Part shown: positions 51,885 to 60,419 of the stretch, piece after piece | How the letters are laid out: the number at the start of each line of letters is the position of its first letter | How positions within the stretch are numbered: position 1 is the first letter of the stretch | Origin: Phycisphaerae bacterium | Lineage (GTDB): Bacteria; Planctomycetota; Phycisphaerae; Phycisphaerales; Phycisphaeraceae | Length of the DNA stretch: 64,000 nucleotides | Direction: 5' to 3' | NCBI GenBank assembly: GCA_030425705.1 | Contig: JAUHZU010000002.1 | Span: forward strand, 310,001-374,000 | The notes under the pieces: generated by a model | Databases searched by the model: none | Seen by the model: only the letters and a program-made list of their open reading frames with translations | Told to the model about the DNA's origin: nothing | Position numbers and translations under genes: made by a program

Positions 51885-51890
51885 TATCCT
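51885..51890 (+). promoter_or_regulatory. -10-like hexamer TATCCT upstream of rsmD
   Basis: TATCCT ends 6 nt before the rsmD ATG at 51897. No Shine-Dalgarno sequence is present. Confidence 0.5.
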
Positions 51891-51896
51891 ACGCCC

Positions 51897-52493
51897 ATGC
51901 GCATCATCGCCGGGACACACCGTGGCCGACCGATCCTCCCGCCCAAGGGCGACCAGACGACCCGCCCGATCACCGACCGGGTGAAGGAGAACCTGTTCAA
52001 CCGCCTGGCCTCGCTGGGGATGCTCGACGCGTCCCCGGCGTGGAACGTGCTGGACATCTTCAGCGGCACGGGCACGATGGGGCTCGAGGCGCTCTCGCGC
52101 GGCGCGGCGCACTGCACGTTTGTTGACCAGGACCGCGACGCCGTGGCGTGTCTCACCGAGAACCTCGGCACGCTCGGGCTCACCGAACGCTCACACATCG
52201 TGCACGGCTCGGCGCTGGGCGGGTACTGGCTGGCATCCATCCCCGACGGGTCGGTCCGGCTGGCGTTTGTCGACCCGCCGTACAAGATGGTCGAGGACGA
52301 CGACACCCGCCCGCAGGTGCTGTCGCTGGTCGGCCGGCTGCTGCCGACGCTGGAAGAAGGCGGCCTCGCGGTGGTGCGCACGCCCGAGCGGATCGAGCTG
52401 CCCGAGGTCGCGGGGTACGACGGCCCGGCCCAGGCGGTGTACGGCAAGATGCGGCTGCACTTCTACCAGTCGCCGCTGCCGGATGAGGCGTAG
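51897..52493 (+). CDS. rsmD: 16S rRNA (guanine(966)-N(2))-methyltransferase RsmD
   Basis: RsmD methylates G966 of 16S rRNA during small-subunit assembly. The 198 residues begin MRIIAGTHRGRPI, as in the family, then RPITDRVKENLFNRL, the SAM loop NVLDIFSGTGTMGLEALSRG and the catalytic FVDPPYKM. The reading frame continues upstream, but the family start and the TATCCT box place translation at 51897. The gene may extend into one transcript with the small membrane protein 28 nt downstream. Confidence 0.93.
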   Translation: MRIIAGTHRGRPILPPKGDQTTRPITDRVKENLFNRLASLGMLDASPAWNVLDIFSGTGTMGLEALSRGAAHCTFVDQDRDAVACLTENLGTLGLTERSHIVHGSALGGYWLASIPDGSVRLAFVDPPYKMVEDDDTRPQVLSLVGRLLPTLEEGGLAVVRTPERIELPEVAGYDGPAQAVYGKMRLHFYQSPLPDEA

Positions 52494-52520
52494 CACCCGC
52501 GCAGAGTTCTGGAGGGCAAC

Positions 52521-52916
52521 ATGTTTGAAACCGTGATCCTTGTGGCTGCTGCGGTGCTTCTGCTCGCCTCGGTTGTGTTGGCCATCGCGGGGTCCGATCG
52601 CGTGTGGCTGCGGCTGTTGATGCTCGTTTTCGGGCTCGGCCCTTGGCTGCTCGTTATCTGGGCGATCTGGGCGGTGATTGCCCATCGAGCGATACACGGT
52701 ATCGACGAATCGGCCTGGGAAGAGTTGCAAGCGATGGACAACTTTGGTGCCTATATCGAAGGCGCGAACAGAATGTACAACGTCCTCTCGGGTGGGTACT
52801 ACATGCTGTTCATTGGCATTGGGTTCTTGCTGATATTGCATGGCGTTGAACTGTTCCGCTTGCGGTCGATGCGTCGGCAGATCGACGCGCTGAAGCGGGC
52901 GGGTGTGAAAACCTAG
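52521..52916 (+). CDS. Small membrane protein of unknown function
   Basis: The 131 residues have transmembrane segments at about 5-24, 31-52 and 93-110. A loop contains ESAWEELQAMDNFGAYIEG, and the C-terminal tail is basic (RLRSMRRQIDALKRAG). A good Shine-Dalgarno sequence (GGAGGG) precedes the ATG. Base composition is less GC-rich than that of rsmD, and codons ending in A/T are frequent, which hints at different ancestry. No family was recognised. Confidence 0.65.
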   Translation: MFETVILVAAAVLLLASVVLAIAGSDRVWLRLLMLVFGLGPWLLVIWAIWAVIAHRAIHGIDESAWEELQAMDNFGAYIEGANRMYNVLSGGYYMLFIGIGFLLILHGVELFRLRSMRRQIDALKRAGVKT

Positions 52917-52927
52917 GCAGCGATGCG

Positions 52928-54298
52928 CTATCCCGCCTCGACCTGCCGGGTCAGCCGGACGAAGCCGAGCCATGCGATGATTGAGCCGGCGGTGGTGATG
53001 GCGAAGACCCACGGGCCGATGCCGTCGAACGCGGGGAGCCCGAGCCAGTGGGGCAGGCCCTGGCGTTCATCCCACCCGGCGAGGAGGAGTACGCCCAGGT
53101 ACGGCGCGATCGCGCCGCGGACGCCGGTGAGCGTCTGGTGGATGCCCATGTAGGCGGCGGCGAGGCGGCGGTCGGCGAAGTCGTGGTGGCCGAGCTGCCA
53201 GGCGATGGTCCCGCCGCCGTAGATCACACCCTGGAGCATGCGGGGCAGGACGAAGGCGACGGGCTGGCCGATGAGCCCGGCGGCGAGGTAGCTGAGCTGG
53301 GAGACGATCCACAGCGTGCCATGGCGCATGCGGAAGCGGGCGATGTGCACGCCGTCGAAGAACCGGGCCCAGAGCGGGACGCTGACGGTCATCATGACCA
53401 TCGGCAGGGTCGCGGTGAGCAGGGCCGACCGGCTGTAGGCGGCGTCGGGGTATTGCCGCTCGACGAGGCCGATGATGAGCCGGACGACGGCGACGTTGCC
53501 CGCCATGTTGGCCATGCCGGCGATGAACTGCCAGGTCATGTAGCTGCGGAAGAGGTGGTCGCGCTTCAGGATGGACAGGAACGAGTCGCGCTTGAGCGCG
53601 GTGGGGTCGGCGGGGTCGGCCTCGGGGAAGGGCTCGGCGTGCTGCTGCCGCTCGTAGTCAAGCAGTGATTTTTCCCGGCGGATGCGGAGCCCGGACACGG
53701 CCCAGACGCTGATGAGGCCGACGGCCGCGCCGGCGGGGTACAGGACGCGGAACCGGCCGGGCGCATCGTTCAGCCACTCGTACGCGACCAGGGGCACGGC
53801 CGCGATGAGCAGCGTCATGAGCACGGTGAACCGGCCGGTGATCTGGGCGCGCTGGTCGCGGCGGTAGTTGGCCCGCCAGATGACTGAGCGGACGTTGATC
53901 ATGCCGGCGATGAGGCACCGGCCGAGCACGACGAGGGCGACCAGCGCCCCCGGCCCCCAGCCGTCGGTGGGCAGCAGCGCGATCGCGGCGATGTCGGCCA
54001 TGAGCGCGAGCTGGATGAGGGTGAGCGCGGCGGCCTTGGGTCGGCCGCGCATGGCCTTGGCCCAGAGCCCCGAGGTGACGTTGGCGAACATCGGCGCGGC
54101 GATGATGGTCGCGAACCCGACTTCGGAGACGTCGAAGTGCAGCTTGGCGAGGACGGAGACGACCGAGCCCTCGATGAGCGAGGTCGCGACGGGCAGGGTC
54201 GTGAAGCTGTACAGCTCGCGCCGGTAGCCGGGCCGGGCCATGGCCGGCTGCGCGGCGGGGGCGAACCCGCGGAGGTAGTGGGCCAGGGCGTGCAGCAT
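52928..54298 (-). CDS. Major facilitator superfamily transporter
   Basis: The 456-residue protein has about twelve hydrophobic segments. MFS-like loops include NVTSGLWAKAMRGRPKAAAL (the cytosolic loop 2-3 motif) and VGLISVWAVSGLRIRREKS before the central cytosolic loop (about 200-245, acidic). The second half starts HLFRSYMTWQFIAGMANMAG. The substrate is unknown. The N terminus has a longer cytosolic stretch than usual. It converges with the small membrane gene upstream of it on the map and has no obvious partner. Confidence 0.75.
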   Translation of the reverse strand: MLHALAHYLRGFAPAAQPAMARPGYRRELYSFTTLPVATSLIEGSVVSVLAKLHFDVSEVGFATIIAAPMFANVTSGLWAKAMRGRPKAAALTLIQLALMADIAAIALLPTDGWGPGALVALVVLGRCLIAGMINVRSVIWRANYRRDQRAQITGRFTVLMTLLIAAVPLVAYEWLNDAPGRFRVLYPAGAAVGLISVWAVSGLRIRREKSLLDYERQQHAEPFPEADPADPTALKRDSFLSILKRDHLFRSYMTWQFIAGMANMAGNVAVVRLIIGLVERQYPDAAYSRSALLTATLPMVMMTVSVPLWARFFDGVHIARFRMRHGTLWIVSQLSYLAAGLIGQPVAFVLPRMLQGVIYGGGTIAWQLGHHDFADRRLAAAYMGIHQTLTGVRGAIAPYLGVLLLAGWDERQGLPHWLGLPAFDGIGPWVFAITTAGSIIAWLGFVRLTRQVEAG

Positions 54299-54357
54299 CG
54301 CGGCGGGCCATCATGCACATCGCCGCGCCGGTGTCGAGTGTGATAGGGGTTCGGCGG

Positions 54358-55536
54358 CTAGAGCTTGACGCGGTTGAGCACGCGGATCAGCGCGTTGACC
54401 TGCTGCTTGGCCTTCTCAAGGCCGTCGTCCTCGCTGCGCAGGGACTTGATGGTCGCGCCGGCCTGCTCGGTGATCGCGTCATAGCCGTAACCCGATCCCG
54501 CGCCTTTGAGGACGTGGAGGATGCCTTCGAGGGTCTCCAGGTCGTTGTGGGCGTTGGCGGTCTTGAGCTTGTGGATGTACCCGCCCAGCCCGCGGACGAA
54601 CTCGGTGAGCAGCGGCTTCATCTCCTCGTCGTCGCTGATCGTCGAGTAGATGGGCTGCTGATTCGCTTCATTGGACAGGTCGACGCCCAGCAGGGTCTCG
54701 GTCGCATCCAGGAGTTGGTCGGCGGTGAACGGCTTGCCGAGGAACATGCTGGCGCCGGCGGACGTGGCGTCGGCTTCGAGGTCGGGGGCATCGCTGGCGG
54801 AGACCGCGATGATCGGGGCCGAGAAGCCGCAGGCCCGGAGCGTGCGGATCAGCGCCAGGCCGTCCTCCCCGCCCAGCCGCAGGTCGATGACCGCCAGGTC
54901 GTAGTTGTCTTCGTCGATGTGCCGGCGGGCCTCTTTCGCGTCGCTCGCGGGCTTGGCCTCGAACCCCGCCCGGCTCAGCCAGAGGCCGAACAGCTTGCGG
55001 TCCGTCGGGAAGTCGTCCACCACCAGCACCGAACCGGCCACCTGCTTCACGGCCTCGGCCGCCGACTCGGGCAGGTCCGCCGCGAGTTCCTGCAGGTGGA
55101 TCATCTCTTCTTCCGAGCTGAGGCGGACGAAATCGCTCAGGTCGATCGCCTCGTCGAACACGACAGCGATCTCGTGGACGATCCCGCTGATGTGTCGGCA
55201 GTTGCGCACGACGCCCTGGATCGCGACCCACTCGTCGGCCAGCGTCTTCAGCATCACCTCGCACCGCGTGCCGGTGTAGATGAACCGCCCGTGCACGAAC
55301 GCCAGGCCTCGCCGGCTCAGGTTCCGCGGCACCACCGCCAGCCGCGTCGACCCGCCGGATTCCACGTGCAGCGTCAGCACCGCCTTGGCCTCGGTGTACT
55401 GCACCCGCAGCGCACGGCGTTCGCGGTCCACCTGCTTGCCCGAGGACTCGTTGACCGTGTTGACCAGCTTCTGCTTGTCGCGGTCGCTGATCCGCAGCGT
55501 CTCGATCGGACGGTGCCCGTGCTTGTCTGGATTCAT
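54358..55536 (-). CDS. PilZ-receiver-Hpt-like regulatory protein
   Basis: The 392 residues join three signalling modules. An N-terminal PilZ-like domain (about 40-150) has RERRALRVQY and NLSRRGLAFVHG, which recall the RxxxR...(D/N)xSxxG c-di-GMP site. The receiver (about 165-290) has VVDDFP, likely phospho-acceptor Asp in VIDLRLGGEDG, and Lys in GKPF. A C-terminal helical domain contains ILHVLKGAGSGYG, an Hpt-like HxLKG motif. This would link c-di-GMP and phosphorelay. Family members with this exact order are not known to me. Start MNPDKHG follows an upstream in-frame Met. Confidence 0.8.
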   Translation of the reverse strand: MNPDKHGHRPIETLRISDRDKQKLVNTVNESSGKQVDRERRALRVQYTEAKAVLTLHVESGGSTRLAVVPRNLSRRGLAFVHGRFIYTGTRCEVMLKTLADEWVAIQGVVRNCRHISGIVHEIAVVFDEAIDLSDFVRLSSEEEMIHLQELAADLPESAAEAVKQVAGSVLVVDDFPTDRKLFGLWLSRAGFEAKPASDAKEARRHIDEDNYDLAVIDLRLGGEDGLALIRTLRACGFSAPIIAVSASDAPDLEADATSAGASMFLGKPFTADQLLDATETLLGVDLSNEANQQPIYSTISDDEEMKPLLTEFVRGLGGYIHKLKTANAHNDLETLEGILHVLKGAGSGYGYDAITEQAGATIKSLRSEDDGLEKAKQQVNALIRVLNRVKL

Positions 55537-55717
55537 CGAACCGTCCTCGGGGGCGGGGGCGACCACGCGCGTGATCCATTCTGGTATCGGCCCGATCGGC
55601 GATACGTTTTACCGCCCGGCCCGCCGGGTTTTTGCCCCAGGGCCCCGGGCTGACCGATAATCCCTTGCGTCCCGCCCCCGCACCCGGGGCCGACGCGATC
55701 ACGCGGTCGTGACCACG

Positions 55718-57310
55718 ATGCAGCTACACACCCTCACCGAGGGGTGCCCGGTCGTCTGCCGATCCGGGCCCCACGATCGGCCGATCACCGGCCTGACCGA
55801 CGACTCCCGCAGCGTTCAGCCGGACGAGTTGTTCGTCTGCCGCGGCGCGCTCGATGCGCGGGCGCAGGGCTACGTCGCGATGGCGGCCGGGCGCGGCGCC
55901 GGCGCGGTGCTGACCGATGCGCAGGGGGCGGACGCGCTCCCCCCGCTGCCCGAGACGGTGACGCACATGGTGGCCCGGCCCGGCACCGCGGTCGACCAGC
56001 GGCTCGCCGGCCGGCTGGCGGAGCGGTTCTTCGGCCACCCCGCCCGGCGGCTGACCGCCATCGGCATCACCGGGACCAACGGCAAGACCACGATCGCCAC
56101 CCTCACCCAGCACCTGCTCCGCCGGGCGGGGCGACGGACCGGGCTCATCGGCACGATCCACCTCGATACCGGTCGGCCCGACGGCGCGCAGCCCGCCCAG
56201 CTCACCACGCCCGGCGCGATCGACCTCGCCCGCCTGCTCGCGGAGATGGTGGCCAACGGGCTGGACAGCGTGGTCATGGAGGCCTCCAGCCACGCCCTCG
56301 AACAGGGCCGGGCCGACCAGGTCGACTTCGCCGCCGGCTGTTTCACCAACCTGACGCAGGACCACCTCGACTACCACGGCACGATGGAGCGCTACGCCGA
56401 CGCGAAGGCCCTGCTCTTCGAGTCGCTCCGGCCGGACGCAACGGCCGTGCTCAACGGCGACGACCCCGCGTCCGAGCGCATGGCCCGGGGCTGCCGGGCC
56501 GGGATCGTCACGACCCATGTCGTGAAAGGCAACAACGCAAGCCCACTGGAGGCAGACGCCGCTTGCGTAGAAGCGCTCGAGCTGTCCTCGGCCGGCAGCC
56601 GGGCACGGTTCACCGGCCGGTGGGGCGCGTTCGAGGCGCGGCTGCCGCTGGTCGGCCCGCACAACCTGTCCAACGCGCTGCAGGCCGCGGCGCTCGCCCA
56701 CGCCGTCACCGCGATCGACGCACCCACACTGCGCGAGGCGCTCGAGCACGGCCCGCCCGTGCCCGGCCGGCTCGAGCCCGTCGGGCCGGACTGGCCCCGC
56801 CCCTTCCGCCCCGACACGACGCACCCCCTGCCTACCGTGCTCGTCGACTACGCGCACACGCCCGATGCGCTGGTCAACGCCGCGACCTCGCTCCGCCCGC
56901 TGCTGCTTGGGGCCGGCCGGCTGATCGTGCTCTTCGGCTGCGGGGGCGACCGCGACCGGGCCAAGCGCCCGCTCATGGCCCGCGCCGCCTGCGCCCACGC
57001 GGACGTGGCCGTGCTCACCAGCGACAACCCGCGCACCGAAGACCCCCGGCAGATCTTGGCCGACGCGGCCGAGGGTTTCGCCGATGCTCCCGCACACGTC
57101 GACACCCACACCGAGATCGACCGGGCGGAGGCCATCCGCCTCGCCATCGGGCTGGCCCGCCCCGACGACACCGTCCTCATCGCCGGCAAGGGCCACGAGT
57201 CCTACCAGGACATCCAACACATCAAGCACCCGTTCGACGACCGCGAACACGCCGCCGCCGCGCTGCGCGAACGGGCCGCGTCCCCCGCCCCCACACACCC
57301 GACCCCCTAG
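55718..57310 (+). CDS. murE: UDP-N-acetylmuramoyl-L-alanyl-D-glutamate-2,6-diaminopimelate ligase
   Basis: MurE adds the third amino acid of the peptidoglycan stem. The 530 residues include ITGLTDDSRSVQPDELFVC, the P-loop GITGTNGKTTIATL, MEASSHALEQGR and the C-terminal SDNPRTEDPRQI. The DNPR motif marks meso-diaminopimelate as the substrate, and KGHESYQ follows. A GTG 9 nt upstream is an alternative start. Codons about 273-284 carry a perfect inverted repeat (ACGCAAGC/GCTTGCGT). The TAG stop is the first base group of a palindromic repeat before murF. Confidence 0.94.
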   Translation: MQLHTLTEGCPVVCRSGPHDRPITGLTDDSRSVQPDELFVCRGALDARAQGYVAMAAGRGAGAVLTDAQGADALPPLPETVTHMVARPGTAVDQRLAGRLAERFFGHPARRLTAIGITGTNGKTTIATLTQHLLRRAGRRTGLIGTIHLDTGRPDGAQPAQLTTPGAIDLARLLAEMVANGLDSVVMEASSHALEQGRADQVDFAAGCFTNLTQDHLDYHGTMERYADAKALLFESLRPDATAVLNGDDPASERMARGCRAGIVTTHVVKGNNASPLEADAACVEALELSSAGSRARFTGRWGAFEARLPLVGPHNLSNALQAAALAHAVTAIDAPTLREALEHGPPVPGRLEPVGPDWPRPFRPDTTHPLPTVLVDYAHTPDALVNAATSLRPLLLGAGRLIVLFGCGGDRDRAKRPLMARAACAHADVAVLTSDNPRTEDPRQILADAAEGFADAPAHVDTHTEIDRAEAIRLAIGLARPDDTVLIAGKGHESYQDIQHIKHPFDDREHAAAALRERAASPAPTHPTP

Positions 57311-57365
57311 CCGCTGCATCTGACGCGGCGGATCACCACCCCCGCCGCGTGTGACTCGGCGGCTA
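57308..57365. repeat. Palindromic element with TAGCC ends (family A), diverged copy
   Basis: The arms 57308-57331 and 57342-57365 match at 19 of 24 positions and share the CCGCCGCGTGTGAC core with the repeat at 321-404. The left end supplies the murE stop codon and the right end (GGCTA) forms the first bases of the putative murF -10 box. Confidence 0.7.
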
Positions 57366-57369
57366 CACT
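57364..57369 (+). promoter_or_regulatory. -10-like hexamer TACACT upstream of murF, built on a repeat end
   Basis: TACACT ends 9 nt before the murF ATG at 57379. Its TA is the last part of the right arm of the preceding palindrome, so the repeat may have created a promoter inside the murE-murF operon. Confidence 0.4.
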
Positions 57370-57378
57370 GACCGCTCC

Positions 57379-59016
57379 ATGACCGCCTTCTGGACCTACG
57401 ACAACCTGGCCCGCATCACCGGCGGCGTCTGGCGCGTCACGCCGGCCGACGGCGGCGCGGTGCTCCCCGCCGCGCTGCGCGACGCCGGGCCCGTCCTCTG
57501 GCACGACACCCGCGACCTCACGCCCAGCCAGTGCTACCTCGCGGTCCGTGGCGAGAACTTCGACGGCCACGACTTCGTCGGCCAGGCCTTCGAGAACGGC
57601 GCCGCCCTCGCCATGGTCAACGCGGGTGCCGCACCACCTTTGCAGCAAGGGGTGTGCAAGGACAAACCCGTCCTCGAAGTCGAAGACACGGTCAGGGCCC
57701 TCCAGGACCTCGCGAGCGCCTACCGCGATGAACTCGCCAAGGGCGCGTGCAAGGTCATCGGCGTGGCCGGGTCCAACGGCAAGACGACGACCCGCCACCT
57801 GATCCACCACGTCCTGACCCACGCGGGCAAGACCGGCACGCAGAGCCCCAAGAGCTTTAACAACCATCTGGGCGTCCCGCTGACGCTGCTGGCGGCCCGC
57901 CCGACCGACGACTTCGTCGCCTGCGAGATCGGCACCAACCACCCCGGCGAGATCGACTTCCTCAGCGCGATCGCCCGCCCCGACATCGCGGTCATCACGA
58001 GCATCGGCGAAGAGCATTTGGAGTTCTTCGGGGACATCGAGGGGGTGGCGGAGGAAGAGTCAGACATCCTTAAGCACATCACGTTCGGAGGCCTCGCAGT
58101 TACAGCTGGTCCGCAAGAATCATCAGGTGGACAACTGCTCTGGCACTTTCATCAGAAGTGCAAGGACAGTGTACGTGTCATCCGTGTCAACGCTTACGGC
58201 AACACCGAGGGTATGGGTTTCGAGGCACCGGCAGAACGGGAACGCATCGCGGATGCTTCAGCAGACTGGCGATACTGCGTCGTTCTTCCAGACCGAAAGT
58301 CAACTTTGTCAGAAAGTAAGTTTCGATTCTGGCATGTGGATGTCGGCGATGTGCTCGATGCTCCAGTTCTCACGGCGTCGCTGCCGGGTGCCTACAACTG
58401 TTTCAATGCCTCCTATGCCGTGCTTGTCGCCGAGCAGTTTGCCGTTTCCATCGAAGAAGCGGCTAAGGCACTACGCACTGCAAGTCTCCCTGATCAACGG
58501 ATGAACATCCGGGTCGTGGGCGAGGAGACGCATTCAGTCACGCTGATAGATGACGCCTACAACGCGAACCCCGATTCGATGCGGGCTGCGATACACACAA
58601 TGGCTTCCCTCGGGAAACAACAGTCTGTTAGGACCGTTTTGATATTCGGAGACATGTACGAACTGGGTGACGCCTCGCGATCCAAGCACCAAGGAATCGG
58701 TGAGCAACTGAGGTCTTTGGACGGTGACTACATCGGTGAGAGGCAAGCGAGTATCGGTATGGCGGTCCTCATCGGGTCGATGATGCAGTACGCGGCCGAG
58801 CCGATACGGGCTGCCTGGACAAACGGTGGTCGAGGCCGGCTGCACTGCTTCCCCGACTGGACCGACGACCTCCCCGACCAAGTCGCGGCGCTGCTCGAAC
58901 CCGGTGATACCGTGCTGCTTAAGGCGTCGCGGGGGATGCGGCTGGAGCGGCTGATCCCCGCGATCGAGAAGCGCTTCGGGAAGGCGGATGCCCCCGCGCC
59001 CGTCAACGAGACGTAA
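57379..59016 (+). CDS. murF: UDP-N-acetylmuramoyl-tripeptide-D-alanyl-D-alanine ligase
   Basis: MurF adds D-Ala-D-Ala to complete the UDP-MurNAc-pentapeptide. The 545 residues contain DTRDLTPSQCYLAVRGENFD, GVAGSNGKTTTRHLI, EIGTNHPGEI and DDAYNANPDSM. The protein is longer than the usual ~450-470. Two oddities: a short palindrome-encoded insert (about residues 85-93) and a central segment, about 58060-58800, with much lower GC and different codon choice than both flanks. Both flanks keep the frame and the motifs continue across, so the gene looks like an intact mosaic. Confidence 0.93.
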   Translation: MTAFWTYDNLARITGGVWRVTPADGGAVLPAALRDAGPVLWHDTRDLTPSQCYLAVRGENFDGHDFVGQAFENGAALAMVNAGAAPPLQQGVCKDKPVLEVEDTVRALQDLASAYRDELAKGACKVIGVAGSNGKTTTRHLIHHVLTHAGKTGTQSPKSFNNHLGVPLTLLAARPTDDFVACEIGTNHPGEIDFLSAIARPDIAVITSIGEEHLEFFGDIEGVAEEESDILKHITFGGLAVTAGPQESSGGQLLWHFHQKCKDSVRVIRVNAYGNTEGMGFEAPAERERIADASADWRYCVVLPDRKSTLSESKFRFWHVDVGDVLDAPVLTASLPGAYNCFNASYAVLVAEQFAVSIEEAAKALRTASLPDQRMNIRVVGEETHSVTLIDDAYNANPDSMRAAIHTMASLGKQQSVRTVLIFGDMYELGDASRSKHQGIGEQLRSLDGDYIGERQASIGMAVLIGSMMQYAAEPIRAAWTNGGRGRLHCFPDWTDDLPDQVAALLEPGDTVLLKASRGMRLERLIPAIEKRFGKADAPAPVNET

Positions 59017-59106
59017 CACCGTAACCTCCGCCCCACACACGGGGGCGACCCATGGTCATTGCCCGTGGGCCTCGATAGGATTGCTCACCCCTCACCCCTC
59101 ACCCCC

Positions 59107-60324
59107 TTGCTCTACCTCCTCATCAACGCGCTCGAATCCTGGTGGGAAGACTCGGTCCTGAGTTTCCTCCGGGTGTTCACGTTTATCGAGTTCCGCGCGG
59201 CGTTGGCGATGATCGTGTCGTTCTTCCTGGTGGTCGGTGCCGGGCCGCGGGTGATCCGCTGGCTGGTGGCGAAGAAGATCGGCGACCACCCCGAGTTCCA
59301 CAACAAGGACATCAACGAGCTGATGAAGAGCAAGGCCAACACGCCGACGATGGGCGGCGTGCTGATCGTCGGCGGGGTCGCGTTGACGACGCTGCTGCTC
59401 GCGGACATCAGCCGGGCCAACGGGTTCTACGTGTGGATGGGCCTGATCTGCATGGTGGGCATGGCGGTGATCGGCGGGTTCGACGACTGGCTGAAGCTGA
59501 CGACCGCCCGCCGGCGGGCCGGCTCGCGCGACGGGCTGTATTCCTGGGAAAAACTCGTCTTCCAGTTCGGGCTCGCGGTGCTGCTGGGGATCTTCATCTA
59601 CCACCACGGCGGGTCGAAGTTTGTTGAGTTCAACAAGTTCGCCGACATGGCCCATACGCTGAACCTGCCGGGCATGAAGACGTGGGTGTTTGACGCGGAG
59701 ACGGGGGCGTGGGACCCGTCGCCAAACCTGATCCCGCTGTCGATCGGGCTGTTCGTGCCGCTGGCGGTCCTGATGATCGCGGGGACGAGCAACGCCGTGA
59801 ACCTGACGGACGGGATGGACGGGCTCGCGGCGGGGATCACGGTGATCGTGGCGTTCGCGTTCATGATCCTGTGCCTGATCGCGGGGTACGAGAAGGGCAA
59901 CTTCATCCTCGCGCAGTACCTGCTCGTGCCGCACATCCCCAACGCGGACGAGCTGGCGGTCCTGGCCGGGGCGATCGCGGGGGCGTGCCTGGGCTTCCTT
60001 TGGTTTAACTGCTACCCCGCGCAGGTGTTCATGGGCGACACCGGCTCGCTCGCGCTGGGCGGCACGCTGGGCTACCTCGCGGTGGTGATCCGGCAGGAGC
60101 TGTTGCTGTTCATCATCGGCGGCGTGTTCTTCTGGGAGATGCTGTCGGTGATCCTGCAGGTCGGCTCGTTCAAGCTCCGCGGGGGCAAGCGCATCTTCAA
60201 GTGCGCCCCGATCCACCACCACTACCACCAGCTCGGCTGGACCGAGCAGAAGATCGTCGTGCGCTTCTGGGTCATCACCGCGATGCTCGTGGCGATCGCG
60301 CTCGCGACGATCAAGCTGAGGTGA
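59107..60324 (+). CDS. mraY: Phospho-N-acetylmuramoyl-pentapeptide-transferase
   Basis: MraY transfers phospho-MurNAc-pentapeptide to undecaprenyl phosphate, making lipid I in the membrane. The ~405 residues have ten transmembrane helices and the family motifs: KANTPTMGGVLI, NAVNLTDGMDGLAAG, FMGDTGSLALGG and the His-rich FKCAPIHHHYHQLGW. Translation probably begins at TTG 59107 (LLYLLINALESWW), which matches the family N terminus. The frame is open further upstream. A longer loop (about residues 195-215) than in E. coli is present. It lies in order after murE and murF. Confidence 0.94.
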   Translation: MLYLLINALESWWEDSVLSFLRVFTFIEFRAALAMIVSFFLVVGAGPRVIRWLVAKKIGDHPEFHNKDINELMKSKANTPTMGGVLIVGGVALTTLLLADISRANGFYVWMGLICMVGMAVIGGFDDWLKLTTARRRAGSRDGLYSWEKLVFQFGLAVLLGIFIYHHGGSKFVEFNKFADMAHTLNLPGMKTWVFDAETGAWDPSPNLIPLSIGLFVPLAVLMIAGTSNAVNLTDGMDGLAAGITVIVAFAFMILCLIAGYEKGNFILAQYLLVPHIPNADELAVLAGAIAGACLGFLWFNCYPAQVFMGDTGSLALGGTLGYLAVVIRQELLLFIIGGVFFWEMLSVILQVGSFKLRGGKRIFKCAPIHHHYHQLGWTEQKIVVRFWVITAMLVAIALATIKLR

Positions 60325-60419
60325 GGCGTGCGGTTTGAGGGGCGAGACGGCGGAACGAATCTTGACAACAATGCTCGTCGCGCCCGGGCTTGCTTCGGCC
60401 CCACAGTTGAACAACAGCG

